64,000 bases of DNA from Lytechinus variegatus (GCF_018143015.1 NC_054750.1:9762501-9826500), one strand, 5' to 3'. Positions 1 to 10,621 are shown, counted from the first letter of the stretch. Notes: generated by a model from the letters alone, not told the origin. Numbers and translations: made by a program.

Positions 1-429
1 CCATGTACTGGAATAATTAATTAGCTAAAAAAAATTTTTTAAAAGTTTTACTTCAAATTATATCTTTCTTTCATGAGGACATAAAACATACTACCGGGTT
101 TATATTACGGCCCCAATGGAATAGGGATTTAGGAGAAAACCAAAAATCCTGAAAACTACTAGTCTTATGGGAAAGTTGTCCTTGCGGCCCCACCCCTTGT
201 CATAATTTACTTACCCAGTTGCCAATTTGAATTCTACATACTAGTAGCCTTAAGGAGCTTAATTTTAAAGCAGCCATAACTATATTTTGCTTGTCCGATT
301 TCTTTAAAACTTTCACCATTCTTATTTTTCTCCTTTTCCATGCACACAACATTATGACCAAGGCTTGATTCCCTTTTAATACTGAATATGAATCTTTACC
401 CAAAATTAATATTTGTGTCAACTTTTATG

Positions 430-1065
430 AGCACAGGCTGAAAACTGAGAAGTAGACTGATCCACGAGTTTTCCCCATATTTCTGGCTAAATGTGGTTAC
501 CAAGGCAATGCACTCTCTGGCAAAAGGTTCTTGCACATCTTTACCTCAAGGCCAATGTGTGAGCCATAATCATTTCATGAGAATTGGTTAAAAAAAAAAA
601 TGATGAAGTAGTTCAAATTCCAAGGTTTTTACCTAAATTTTGCCATATTATATGTTGTTCCCATGGCAACACAATTTTGGAAACACACACAAAAAGTGCC
701 TTGTACATCTTTACTTCAATACCAATGTGTGTGCCAAATTTCATGAAAATTGATTGATAACTGATGAAACAGTTTGAATTGTAAGATTTTTCCCAATTTT
801 CACCAGATAATATGTTGTTACCATGGCAACAAGATTTCTGAAAGACACACAAAGTGTGTCTTAGACATCTGCACCTCAAGACCAATGTGTGTGCCAAATT
901 TCATGAGAATCGGTTAAAAACAGAGGAAGTGGTTCTAACTGCAAGATTTTTACCTTATTTTTGCAATAATAAACTGTTACCATGGCAACATAATTTCCAA
1001 CACATGCAAAAAATGTGTCTTGCACACCTTTACCCCAAGACCAAAATATGTACACACACACCAAC
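430..1065. repeat. Tandem repeat, about 160-bp unit, four degenerate copies
   Basis: The anchor CCATGGCAAC (degenerate in the first unit) recurs at about 500, 661, 821 and 980, a period of about 160 bp. Each unit also carries a version of 'accaatgtgtgtgccaaatt' and 'catgagaatcggtt'. Short ORFs on both strands here come from the repeat and differ between units, so I do not treat them as genes. The first 430 bases hold no gene I can see; 45-145 resembles the stretch at 56940-57035, a dispersed repeat pair. Confidence 0.8.
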
Positions 1066-1440
1066 ATTCAACCCCCTCCACCGTCACCCTTCGGCTTGGT
1101 TAGCATCTTCATTCAGATATTTGGTGCATTAAGATGCGAGGACAAACAGAAGATCTGTTCAAAAAGGGTCTGAATTCAAGAACTAATCCAATGCAAAATA
1201 ATGCACTGCTATTGAGTTTTGCACTAGCGCTAGTCTATATATCAGACAAATCTGAACTCATAAATTCTGACATTTTCACCCATTTTTTCACTGTTCCTGC
1301 AGCCAGATTTTTTGGAGCATACCCCATTCTTAATTCTCATAGTCATACATAAACAAAGGTCTGGAGAAAAAATCATGCTTTTGTCCACCGTGTCCACAAG
1401 TAGGGCATTTTTGACGCTAACAGACCAGACTAGAATATCA

Positions 1441-1670
1441 GATCGAGTTCACGGTCCGAAGTTAATTCGGGTAAGTGGAGCGTACTAACGTACTATCATG
1501 ACTATAGCGGTACGGTACGGTAATGAAGCAGTGTACCGTCCCGGTAGTGGAGCCTGCACTGCCCGCTGCATGCAGCTGCACGAACTTCCCTCGATGTGCT
1601 GCAAGTCTCGAATTGGGAGCTAACTTTCGAACTATTCGCTTCCCTTCATGACTTGCCGGCATGCTAACTC
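1441..1670. repeat. Dispersed GC-richer repeat, second copy near 30960
   Basis: The stretch shares blocks such as 'gtggagcctgcac' and 'gcacgaacttc', plus the order of a 'gttcacggtccgaagtt'-like start, with 30960-31065. The two copies are diverged. No coding potential is evident. The remainder of 1065-1825 shows no gene. Confidence 0.5.
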
Positions 1671-1825
1671 GCCATACAATCCACTGTTTAAATTGTCAAT
1701 TTTTTAGATAATAAACGTTTAACTATTTGACTTACTTGTTAAGTTTCTGGGCGAAAGCCCGTTGGGAGGCCATTTCCGCTATTCAACTGAAGCTAGCTAG
1801 CGCGCGCTCTATGCGCGCCGCGCCC

Positions 1826-3300
1826 GCGCGTTTCCGTTTTACACCCTGACGAAGGCATTTTCCGGAAAAGTAGCCAAAAAGCGACTAGTGAAGAGTCTAC
1901 GTCTACGTTTGTTTACATTATCAGCTGGGCACGCGATCCAAAGTCCGCACCGAAGTTATCCGCAAAACATACCGTACTTTCAAATGCAGCTGAGCTTATA
2001 CTTTCTTTGCCTTGATCATTTGCCTTGCCGATTTGCTGATGTCTGTCTTTCTCTCTATCTGTCTATATATCTATCTCTCAAATTCTATCTCTATCTATCT
2101 ATGTAACTGCAGTATGTATCTATCTAATAATCTTCTCTGTCTCTCTCATTCTTTATCTAACATCTATCTATCTCAAATTCTCTATCTCTCTCTATCTATC
2201 CATCCATCTGTCTGTCTTTCTCTATTTCTCTCTCTCTACCTACCTATGTAACTACAGTATCTATCTGTTAATTTGTCGCTCTTCTCTCTCATTCTTGATC
2301 TATCTGACATCTATCTATCTCTCTATCCATCTATCTATCCATCTGTCTGTCTTTCTCTATTTCTCTCTATCTATTTATCTATTTTTTAACTTATCTATCT
2401 ATCTGTTAATTTGTTAATAAATCTTTGTCTCTCTCCCTCTTTATCTATCTAACATCTATCTATCTCTCATCTATCTATCTCTATCTATCCATCTGTCTGT
2501 CTTTCTCTATTTCTCTCTATCTCTATCTATGTATCTATCTGTTAATTTGTCTATCTTCTCTGTCTCTCTCATTCTTTATCTTTCTATCTATCTAACATCT
2601 ATCTATCTGTCTCTCAAATTCTCTATCTCTCTCCCTCTCTAGCATCTGTCTGTCTTTTTTCTCTCTGTCTTTGTCCGTCGATCATATTTCTATCTACAAC
2701 ATCTCTCTCCCTCTCTATCTATCCTTCTCTCTCTCTTTCTCTCTCTCCCCCTCTCCCTCTATATATCGACCTCTCTGTCTCTCCCCCTCTCTCTATTTAT
2801 CTATCTATCCATCCATCTCTCCCTCTTTCTCTCTCTTTCTATCTATCTATCCACCTCTCTCTCTCTCTTTCTATCTATCTATCTATCTATCTGTCTATCT
2901 TGTCTCTATCTATATCAGTCTTCTATATCTATCTTTCGGCAGCTTCTAAGTGTATCAATCCATCAAACTTCAGTTTGTCTTTCCATTATAAGTATCTGTT
3001 TATTTTGATTTTGCCTGTCATTCTATTCATTTAGTTAATAATTTTTTATAATCATAAACAACGCGACTGCAAAAGCATGTTCGGATTTCACTCCTGACTG
3101 CCGCTCTCTCTGTACATGAAGTGCCGAGGAACTCTGTGCTCTGATCAGTAACTGTGCAAATTGCATGCGGTGGTGGACTCGCCTGTGTCGCACGCTGCAT
3201 GCAACCAGCGACGTGTGTAGACTCTTCACTAGTCGCTTTTTGGCTACTTTTCCGGAAAATGCCTTCGCCAGGGTGTAAAACGGAAACGCGCGCCGCGCCC
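1826..3300. mobile_element. Foldback element with about 75-bp inverted arms around a microsatellite
   Basis: The left arm (about 1826-1900) and right arm (about 3217-3300) are inverted copies with a single mismatch over about 75 bp; both include 'ccggaaaa' and 'gcgactagtgaagagtctac' or its complement. The 1.3 kb between is mostly a TCTA/TCTC microsatellite and has no transposase ORF. This looks like a non-autonomous foldback element or an inverted duplication. The superfamily is unknown. Confidence 0.7.
2012..2940. repeat. TCTA/TCTC/TCTG microsatellite tract
   Basis: About 900 bp of imperfect tetranucleotide repeats (ctat, ctct, ctgt). Unit-like blocks recur with the order 'atctatctgttaatttgt' then 'ctctctcattctttatct', so larger duplications are superimposed on the simple repeat. 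The Leu/Ser/Tyr-rich ORFs it generates are artefacts. Confidence 0.95.
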
Positions 3301-4915
3301 ACTGCCGCGCCTCATCTTTTACGGTGTACCGTATCTTCGAAAATAGACGTTCTTCTCATAGAGATGTATGCGGTTCTTCTTCTCCAAGGTGAAGGTAGAC
3401 CCATCGGCGGATCCAGGGGCCCGGGTCCCCCCTATTGGCAGAGCAAAAAAAGGGGGAGAAAAAAAAGAAGGGGAAAGAAAAGAGGAAAAAAGAAGAGGAA
3501 AATTAAGAGAAGGGAGACGAGAGAATAAAATAAGTAGATATTTCATGTCACTTAATTAAATTCATGGTCGCGCTTCGCGCTCCTTTTTGCCAGTTCATAC
3601 AATGAGATACATATCTTGCTCAAGAGGCTGATATGTATATAGCTCAACATATCAAGTTTTGAAGTCATTAAACAAAACATATTTCAGCTCGGACATCGAG
3701 CTTTCATTATTTTGTTTGATTTACAAATTGATTTTTTAAAGTGCTCTGTAAAATGTCCGTTTTGTGTTGGTGAATATCATTTGCAATTTTTTTGCGCTTT
3801 GCACTCGCATTATTTGATTTGCCAAGTAGGCCTACATATTGTTCTTGTTTATTCCGTAAGACTGTTTTTATATTTATTCTGTAACAAACTACTTAAAATT
3901 CCCCTTATATGACAGTCTATCAAGAATTTCGTCCCGTCATTTGCGCTCGCATTAATAGTTAAAAATATATCAACTCATAAATCCTATTCATGATTACAAA
4001 AGTGCTTAAATGTCCAGTTTGCACGCCTCAAATGTCAACAAATTTCACTCACTCACTCATATAGGCTTATTACATTGATAAATATGATAAAAAAAATTCA
4101 TCAATTCCTATATAATAACTAAATTGTTCCTTTTCAGAAAGGAATATCAACAGTTTTATACCGCGCTTAGGAAAATAGTCATCATTTTCATATGATGACA
4201 AAATGTACGTCCTTAAGCCTAAGAAATAATCAGAGACGTCGATCCTAGGGGCACCAATGAAAATAATGGGGGGGCAAACATATCGTTTTGCCCCCCCCCC
4301 AATAATTCCGGATGTGCAAAAATGAATTGTAATGTTACACAGAAATTGGCAAGCGAGATACACTACTCGTTCTTTATTTAAAATCGTGCTCAAAATGTCC
4401 ACTTTTCAGATTGAAATTTAAAAATTTTCAGCCCACGCTTCGCGCTCGCATCATTTCTTTAGCAAATACCCATACCTTTAAAGATTAAATAGGTGAATAG
4501 AATGTCCCGTTTTCAATTCTAAAACTCAAAAGAGCCCTCGGTTCTATTTGCAATTATTATTTGTCGGATATTTAAAAGCGTCCATTTAAATGTCATTTTT
4601 TCAGACCGAGATATCAAAATTTCCAGCTCTCACGCTTCCACGCTCCCATGTTGTTCTTTTAGATACCCATCTTAATCATTGGTAACAAAAATGCTTAGAA
4701 TATCAAGCTTTTAGACATTTCAGCTCGCTCTCAGCACTCGCATTATCTGTGTAGTGATATTATGTATCCTTTTCATAAGTTATTATGAACAGGTACCTTT
4801 TTCCTGTTTTCAGGTCAGTATACTAAAAAAATTAAGCTCGCGCTTCGCACTCGCATTAATTTGTTGGTGAGATATGTGTCTCTTTCTCAGGATTCATATA
4901 TATATATATATATAT

Positions 4916-4970
4916 ATAAAATAAATAAAGTTACACAGATAACGTGCGGTTCATCAGTACTTTATTGATT
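4916..4970 (-). repeat. 55-bp inverted copy of the Penelope 3' tail (left)
   Basis: This is the exact reverse complement of 10404-10458, with no mismatch in 55 bases. It contains 'gataacgtgcggttcatcag'. It is preceded by a short (TA)n tract. Confidence 0.95.
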
Positions 4971-5853
4971 AAGATCACGAACTTTCTTGACGTCACATTC
5001 AACCTGAACAATGGGAGGTACTACCCATACCGGAAACCAAATGACCAGCCCATGTACATCCACAGTCAATCTAACCATCCGCCATCGATCATCAAGAACC
5101 TTCCAGCTTCAATAAGCAGACGATTGTCTGACATCTCTTGCGACGAAGAGTCTTTCAGGAAAGCCACCCCAATCTACGATGATGCCCTGAAATCCAACGG
5201 GTACCCGGAAGGTTTGTCCTACATGAATGATCGTCCTAGGCGGAAAAGGAAAAACAGGCAAAGGAATATTATTTGGTTCAACCCGCCATTCAGCAAGAAC
5301 GTCTCTACAAACATCGGTGGTACCTCAGTCTTGAAGCTTGTGGACAAGCACTTCCCCAAGAAATCAAAACTGAATCGCATATTCAACAGGAATACCCTCA
5401 AGGTCAGTTACAGCTGCATGCCGAACGTTGCCAGCATCATCAAGGCCCATAACAAGCTATACATGGGAGAAGGCAAGAAAACCAGTAGCAGCAAAACATG
5501 CAACTGCCGGAACAAGAACCTCTGCCCCCTTCAAGGGAACTGCTTGGTTACTAACATCATCTACAACGCCGAAGTTACTAGCCCAAGCAAAACGATGGTC
5601 TACATCGGCCTTACGGAACCCCCCTTCAAGTTAACCATCTCCTATCCTTCCGACATGAGAGATATCAACACAGCACGGAGCTATCAAAATTCATCTGGGA
5701 TCTAAAACGGCATGATACACCCTACACCATCAAGTGGTCGATTGCCCGACGTGCGCATCCTTACACCAACGAGTCTAAGAGGTGTGACCTGTGCTTATCT
5801 GAGAAGCTGCTCATGATGAACGCTGACAAGCAATCACTCCTAAATAAGAGACC
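4971..5853 (+). pseudogene. Penelope-like retroelement ORF, C-terminal part (RT end, linker, GIY-YIG), frameshifted
   Basis: Translation gives the conserved region after the RT fingers and palm of Penelope-like elements: 'FLDVTFNL', then 'YRPYRKPND'-type and 'SNHPP' motifs, 'NIIWFNPPFSKNV', 'VDKHFPKKSKLNRIFNRNT' and 'VSYSCMPN'. A cysteine cluster C-x-C-x5-C-x5-C follows, then 'YIGLTE', the YIG half of a GIY-YIG endonuclease. The catalytic RT core is missing, so the copy is 5'-truncated. Bases are missing just after the YIG motif, around 5630-5645, and one more near 5667 shifts the frame; the original frame stops at 5703-5705, while the expected C-terminal sequence continues in another frame to about 5850. 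The last residues of the family's C-terminus reappear at about 6012-6050, after the MITE. It cannot encode an active enzyme. Confidence 0.8.
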
Positions 5854-6011
5854 GGGGGGCGTTTCATGAACATTTTTGTCGACAAGTTGTCAGATCTGAC
5901 ATCTTTCCTTGATTCTGATTGGCTGAGAGGCACTGTTACTATAGTAACTGTCGGATAAAATGGGACTTGTCGGATAAAACGTCCGACAAGTCTTTTCATG
6001 AAACGCTCCCC
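5854..6011. mobile_element. 158-bp MITE inserted in the Penelope ORF
   Basis: The ends are inverted: the left begins 'ggggggcgtttcatgaa' and the right ends 'ttcatgaaacgctcccc'. It interrupts the Penelope C-terminal coding sequence, which resumes directly after it ('gaactcatttctaaatgc'). It has no ORF. Its termini resemble those of the MITEs at 17895, 33787 and 55441 (G-run plus CGTTTC). Confidence 0.8.
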
Positions 6012-6189
6012 TGAACTCATTTCTAAATGCCGTCATCAGAATAAGTTTTACTTTGACCTGGTGAGTTCTGTGTTTATGCACGACTTTACCCGCAAAACGA
6101 CTTGTTATGAAAAAATTAACTTCAGAATGATATGTCCCAATTTGTACTTTTATTATTTTCAAAACAAATGGATCCCTTCCATAGAATTA

Positions 6190-6267
6190 ATGAATATGGA
6201 AGTGACCAAAATCTTTGTTTTCCTTCTCTTATTATTGTCGGGTGATATTGAATCAAACCCAGGCCCA
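6190..6267 (+). other. Hydrophobic leader with 2A ribosome-skipping motif
   Basis: Codons from ATG 6190 encode a 26-residue segment: a short polar start, a run of Leu/Phe/Val, then SGDIESNPGP. D-x-E-x-N-P-G-P is the 2A consensus, and the skip would fall between Gly and Pro (Pro codon 6265-6267). 2A sequences at the N-termini of non-LTR retrotransposons are reported in sea urchins, and some act as signal sequences when skipping fails. Confidence 0.85.
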
Positions 6268-9200
6268 AAATTTAAGTTTCCATGTGGAAACTGTGAAAAA
6301 CCAGTAAAATCAAATCAGTGCGGCCTTCTTTGTTCCACTTGTAAAAGATGGTATCATATTCACTGTCAAGAAATAAGCTTGGAAATATATTCAAATCTAT
6401 ATTTGAGCCCAGATGAAGAATGGTTTTGTTCAACCTGTTTTTTACCATCTTTCTGTGAATCTTTATTTGATGACTACAATAATACTATTGTAAACTGTGA
6501 GAAAGAAATTCGGGTACCCGAAAACATTCCAGAGCCAAATTTACAACAAAAAAACTCGAAGGATTCAAGTTTACTTTATCAAGATTTTGAAAACATATTT
6601 GCTGTAAAAGGTCTTCACTTTGTACATCTAAATGTTAGATCTATTCTACCAAAAATTTCAGAACTTCGAATTCTTTTTAAGAGAAAGAATCTTGCAGTCA
6701 TTGCTTTCACAGAAACATGGCTAAATGACTCGGTGAACGATGAAGAAATCAATATAGATGGATACAAAGTAATACGCAATGATAGATTATTAGGCTCTGG
6801 GGGTGGTGTATGTTTTTATGTCAGAAATGATATTGCATTCAATATCATAGATGTTTTAAGTACAAGTGATTCTGAATCACTGTGGATTAATTTGCTTCTA
6901 CCAAGATCAAAACCAATTATTGCTGGCGTCATTTATAGGCCTCCGAAAAGCAATCAATTTATTGAGAAGATGTCAAATATTCTCGATACATTAAAGAAAG
7001 ATGATGAAATTATACTTTTAGGCGATATGAATGTTTGTCTATTTCAGAAATCTCCACTGGCAAAAAAATATACTGACTTATTGAGTCTTCATGGATTTAG
7101 CCAACTCATCAAAGATGCAACCCGTGTCACACACACATGTTCTTCTTTATTGGACCATGTGATTTGTAATAACGAACAAAAAATAAGTCAAAGTGGTGTT
7201 ATTGATCTTGGTATAAGTGACCATTCTTTTACTTTCTGTACACGAAAGAAAATTAGGCTGGCTATAGGTGTTCACAGAACCACTGATATTAGATCGTTGA
7301 AAAAATATAGCGAAGAATCTTTCAATCTTAAATTGTCTGCCGTTGATTGGTCAGATTTAACCCAATGCACTGACGTAAATAAGGCTTGGTCAATTTTTCA
7401 AAATACTTTTATTTCAACGTTGAATATGATAGCGCCTCAAAAACGGATTAGAATTAAACAGAGATCAGAAAACTGGATGACTAAAGATATTATTTCTCTT
7501 ATTCGAGAAAGAAATGTGGCTTATAGAAAAATGAAAAATCTAAGCGATCAGGATTATGACACGCTTTCCAAAAGATACAAGAAATTAAGAAATATGGTTC
7601 AAAGAGAGGTGAAAAAGGCCAAATTAGAGTACCTACAAAATAAAATAGAAGAAAATAAAAATGATTCTAAAAGACTTTGGCAGAATCTAAAAAGTTTGGG
7701 ATTAAAAAAGAAAAATGGAAAGGACCAAGAATTAGTCGTTTCAATTGATGGAGAATTATGTCATGATAAGATAACTATTTCCAATGAATTCAATTCCTAT
7801 TTTACAAATGTCGCAGCTACGTTGGTAGATAAACTTCCATCTTGCAAAGACATTTTTAGTGCAGACAGTGAAAAGATTCGTGAATTTTATGAAAAAAAAA
7901 ATATAAGCCAAGATAAATTTGAATTATTACCTGTTAGTGATCAATTCATTTTTAATGAGTTGCGTAAATTAAATGTATCAAAAAGCACTGGTTTAGATTT
8001 GATACCTGCTAAATTTCTAAAAGAAGGAGCAAAGAGTTTGTACAAACCATTAAATTTCTTGATAAATCTATCTATCTTTACTAGCACTTTCCCAGAGGAT
8101 ATGAAAATTGCAAAAGTAACTCCTATTCATAAGAAGAAAGATAAAACTGCTGTTGAAAACTATAGACCTATCAGTGTTTTAAGCATAGTATCCAAAATTC
8201 TTGAAAAGGCGGTATGTGTTCAGATCGAAAAATATTTTAAAGAAACTGATATGATTTACGAATATCAGTCAGGTTTTCGACATGACTATTCGACCGAGAC
8301 ATGCCTTATTCACTTGACTGATTATCTGAGAACAAATATTTCTAAGGGACAATTCGTTGGGATGGTACTTCTAGATCTTCAAAAAGCATTTGATACAGTT
8401 AATCACGGCATCTTATTGAAAAAATTACAAATATTGGGTTTTAACCAGGCTACTGTAGCATGGTTCAAATCCTACTTGTCGAATCGACATCAAGTAGTGG
8501 CTATTCGCGATATTCGTTCCAAAATTATGCCTTTAACGTGTGGAGTTCCACAGGGAAGTATTTTAGGCCCAATCCTATTTTCAACTTATATCAATGACAT
8601 GTCTATTTGTATAAAAGCTGGCTGTAAATTATTATTGTATGCAGATGATAGCGTACTACTTTGTTCAAATTCCAACCCAAAATTTGTTGAGGAAAAACTT
8701 AGCGAACAGCTGTCTACATGTGTCGATTGGATGACTGATAATAGATTATCGTTACACTTAGGCAAAACCGAAAGCATTCTGTTTTGTTCTAAAAGTAATC
8801 ATAAAACTTCATTTGAATTTGAAGTATCATACAATAATAAGATAATTCAGAGGAAAGAATCTGTTAAGTATTTAGGCATTGAGTTGACTAGCTCCCTTTC
8901 ATTTTCATCTTTAGTAGAATCAATCGTAAAAAAAGCGAATGCCCGTTTGAAATTTTTGTACAGGTATCAAAGTTGTATGGATCAAAAAGCAAGGCGTATT
9001 CTCTGTTTTGCACTTATTCAGAGTTTATTTGACTATGCTAACCCTGCTTGGTATAGTGGCATAAGCGAACTCGATAAAAAGAAGTTGAAAATTATACAGA
9101 ATAAAATTGTTAGATTCATTAACTGTTCTGGTCCCAGAACCCATGTTGGCTATACCGAACTCACTGGAGCAGGTTTTCTTGAAGTCAACAAAAGATCAAA

Positions 9201-9507
9201 GCAGCTTATTTTGCACCACGTGCATAAAATCTATCACAATAGATCAAACCATTACATTGGATCAAACTTTAATCTCGTTACCGAAATACATAACTATAAT
9301 ACAAGAAACAGCCATTTCAACTTTTGCTTACCAGAAAGGATAGGGAGTATTGGTAACTCCTTTTATTACAATGCTATAAAACATTGGAATTCCCTTCCCA
9401 ATTATATAAAGGAAATAGGAAACTTTTTGCATTTTAAGAGGAAATTGAAAGAATATCTTTCACTTGAGAGTCAAAAAGAAGATGCAAATGATATGTTATA
9501 CGGTTGA
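6190..9507 (+). CDS. CR1-type LINE polyprotein: 2A leader, PHD-like finger, endonuclease, reverse transcriptase
   Basis: The frame is open from 5998, but the first 64 codons read through Penelope tail, MITE end and 5' UTR, so I place the start at the ATG at 6190 (1105 aa). In numbering from 5998, a short hydrophobic leader ends in the 2A motif DIESNPGP (residues 83-90). Ribosome skipping there would release a protein beginning at Pro90. A C4HC3 PHD-like finger follows (Cys96, 99, 112, 115, His120, Cys123, 144, 147). The APE-type endonuclease has 'HLNVRS' at 210, 'GDMN' at 342 and 'SDH' at 407. The RT has 'NYRPIS' near 720, 'GVPQGSILGP' and the catalytic YADD at 881-884. The C-terminus is typical of CR1/L2 elements. 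There is no internal stop or frameshift, so this is a young, possibly competent copy. The element copies itself by target-primed reverse transcription. The 2A function is inferred from family knowledge. Confidence 0.85.
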   Translation: MNMEVTKIFVFLLLLLSGDIESNPGPKFKFPCGNCEKPVKSNQCGLLCSTCKRWYHIHCQEISLEIYSNLYLSPDEEWFCSTCFLPSFCESLFDDYNNTIVNCEKEIRVPENIPEPNLQQKNSKDSSLLYQDFENIFAVKGLHFVHLNVRSILPKISELRILFKRKNLAVIAFTETWLNDSVNDEEINIDGYKVIRNDRLLGSGGGVCFYVRNDIAFNIIDVLSTSDSESLWINLLLPRSKPIIAGVIYRPPKSNQFIEKMSNILDTLKKDDEIILLGDMNVCLFQKSPLAKKYTDLLSLHGFSQLIKDATRVTHTCSSLLDHVICNNEQKISQSGVIDLGISDHSFTFCTRKKIRLAIGVHRTTDIRSLKKYSEESFNLKLSAVDWSDLTQCTDVNKAWSIFQNTFISTLNMIAPQKRIRIKQRSENWMTKDIISLIRERNVAYRKMKNLSDQDYDTLSKRYKKLRNMVQREVKKAKLEYLQNKIEENKNDSKRLWQNLKSLGLKKKNGKDQELVVSIDGELCHDKITISNEFNSYFTNVAATLVDKLPSCKDIFSADSEKIREFYEKKNISQDKFELLPVSDQFIFNELRKLNVSKSTGLDLIPAKFLKEGAKSLYKPLNFLINLSIFTSTFPEDMKIAKVTPIHKKKDKTAVENYRPISVLSIVSKILEKAVCVQIEKYFKETDMIYEYQSGFRHDYSTETCLIHLTDYLRTNISKGQFVGMVLLDLQKAFDTVNHGILLKKLQILGFNQATVAWFKSYLSNRHQVVAIRDIRSKIMPLTCGVPQGSILGPILFSTYINDMSICIKAGCKLLLYADDSVLLCSNSNPKFVEEKLSEQLSTCVDWMTDNRLSLHLGKTESILFCSKSNHKTSFEFEVSYNNKIIQRKESVKYLGIELTSSLSFSSLVESIVKKANARLKFLYRYQSCMDQKARRILCFALIQSLFDYANPAWYSGISELDKKKLKIIQNKIVRFINCSGPRTHVGYTELTGAGFLEVNKRSKQLILHHVHKIYHNRSNHYIGSNFNLVTEIHNYNTRNSHFNFCLPERIGSIGNSFYYNAIKHWNSLPNYIKEIGNFLHFKRKLKEYLSLESQKEDANDMLYG

Positions 9508-9569
9508 TTAAGCCTGAATACTGACCTAGGTCTTTTCTCTTCTCTACCAGGTATTATTATGTATTTTAC

Positions 9570-9835
9570 ATAGTGTGATTGAAGCTTCGATATGTTCTTT
9601 CTTCTATTTCTATTTCTTTTATCTCTTCCTATTCTCCTCTTCGTGTTGTTATTGTCGTCAGCGTTTTTGCTGTTGTTCTTCTCCTTATTTATTTTCCTTC
9701 GTTATCAGTTTCTTCCGTCTCCTTCTACTCCTCGTCCCCATTATTCTTCTGTTGCTCCTCTTCCTTCTCCTTCTTTTCTTCTTCTTCTTCGTTATATTCT
9801 TGTATATATCTAATTTATTGTCTATATATATTATT
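9570..9835. repeat. Pyrimidine-rich (TTC)n tract in the LINE 3' UTR
   Basis: This is a run of ttc/tct triplets and short T runs between the LINE stop codon (9505-9507) and the 3' end. All three forward frames stay open for 70-90 codons only because of composition. Confidence 0.85.
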
Positions 9836-10040
9836 TATTGGTAATACTAAATTCTGATTTTTTTCCTTCATTTTTAATATGTAAATAGTATAATTGAACC
9901 ATTTTATTATCTTAATTCAGGACCCCACTGGAAATAAGCTTTCGAGCTTTCGTGGGTCATCCTGTGCAAGCCTGTTGTTTTAATGCTAATGTATATATGT
10001 TATGGTGACTTGCCAAATAAAATCAATCAATCAATCAAAC

Positions 10041-10403
10041 TTCAAGAAAGAATTTTCGTAATCGCTTTGCATCTTCTTGCCTAACCCAGTTTCACTGGTG
10101 CATTGTCGCTTCATGCCCCCCCCCCCCCCGCGGGAGTCTCTCTTCCTCTCTTCTCTCCCCCTCTCTCTCTTTCTTTTTCTTTCTCTTTCTTTCTCTCTCT
10201 AATGCTCTTTCTTTATCTCTCTCTTTCTTCTCAGTGGAACCATCCCAGCGCGCTAAATTACCATGGTACCTTGCGCTCCATATGCGTGAAATGGGGTCGC
10301 GCGCTCTGCGCGCTTTTTCAGTGAATTGTTAATGTTCAAATGGTATTGCCACTAGCCTTTATTGTTGCCTGAAGATCGCATCTGCGTGAAACTCCGAGTA
10401 GCA
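10041..10403 (+). mobile_element. Penelope-like element 3' untranslated tail
   Basis: After the LINE's (AATC)n tail the sequence resumes with 'ttcaagaaagaattttcg', probably the end of the Penelope ORF. A poly-C stretch, a CT-rich tract (10131-10230) and 'gcctgaagatcgcatctgcg' then 'gaaactccgagtagc' follow, a layout like the 3' region of Penelope-like elements. There is no gene in it. Confidence 0.6.
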
Positions 10404-10458
10404 AATCAATAAAGTACTGATGAACCGCACGTTATCTGTGTAACTTTATTTATTTTAT
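10404..10458 (+). repeat. 55-bp Penelope tail repeat (right)
   Basis: Exact inverted partner of 4916-4970. It reads 'aatcaataaagtactgatga' onward and contains AATAAA, which could also serve as a polyadenylation signal. Confidence 0.95.
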
Positions 10459-10519
10459 TTCATGCTCTGCCTCATCACAGACATCTAGCACTCTTCTTTA
10501 CAAGGATAGCATTCACCAA

Positions 10520-10621
<102 letters not shown>

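Larger units (their letters stand above)
6050..10040 (+). mobile_element. CR1-type non-LTR retrotransposon (LINE), apparently full length in its ORF
   Basis: The element has one long ORF with a PHD-like zinc finger, apurinic-type endonuclease and reverse transcriptase, then a 3' UTR of about 530 bp. The UTR includes a TTC-rich pyrimidine tract, AATAAA (10017-10022) and a (AATC)n tail at about 10021-10040, typical of CR1/L2-like tails. Penelope sequence lies on both sides, so it inserted into the Penelope element. The 5' limit is approximate. I see no clear target-site duplication. Confidence 0.8.
4916..10458 (+). mobile_element. Penelope-like element, 5'-truncated, with nested insertions
   Basis: The limits are perfect 55-bp inverted repeats at 4916-4970 and 10404-10458. 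The 3' tail proper (about 10041-10458) ends the element; an inverted copy of its last 55 bp is joined to the truncated 5' end just before the reading frame for the RT C-terminal region. Inside lie the damaged Penelope ORF (4971-5853 and about 6012-6050), a 158-bp MITE and a CR1-type LINE. Penelope-like elements are known to carry inverted or pseudo-LTR terminal copies. The exact right end may lie beyond 10458, towards the TA tract at 10521. Confidence 0.75.

Noticed and set aside
4070..4402. 110-codon minus-strand ORF
   Set aside because: Lies in repeat copy A across its internal poly-C/G run; no domain and no match in copies B or C.
5998..6189. Start of the LINE protein at 5998
   Set aside because: These codons read MITE end, Penelope C-terminus and untranslated leader; the conserved leader and 2A begin at Met 6190.
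6280..6450. Host PHD-finger gene
   Set aside because: The finger is continuous with the endonuclease and RT of the LINE, so it is part of the retroelement.
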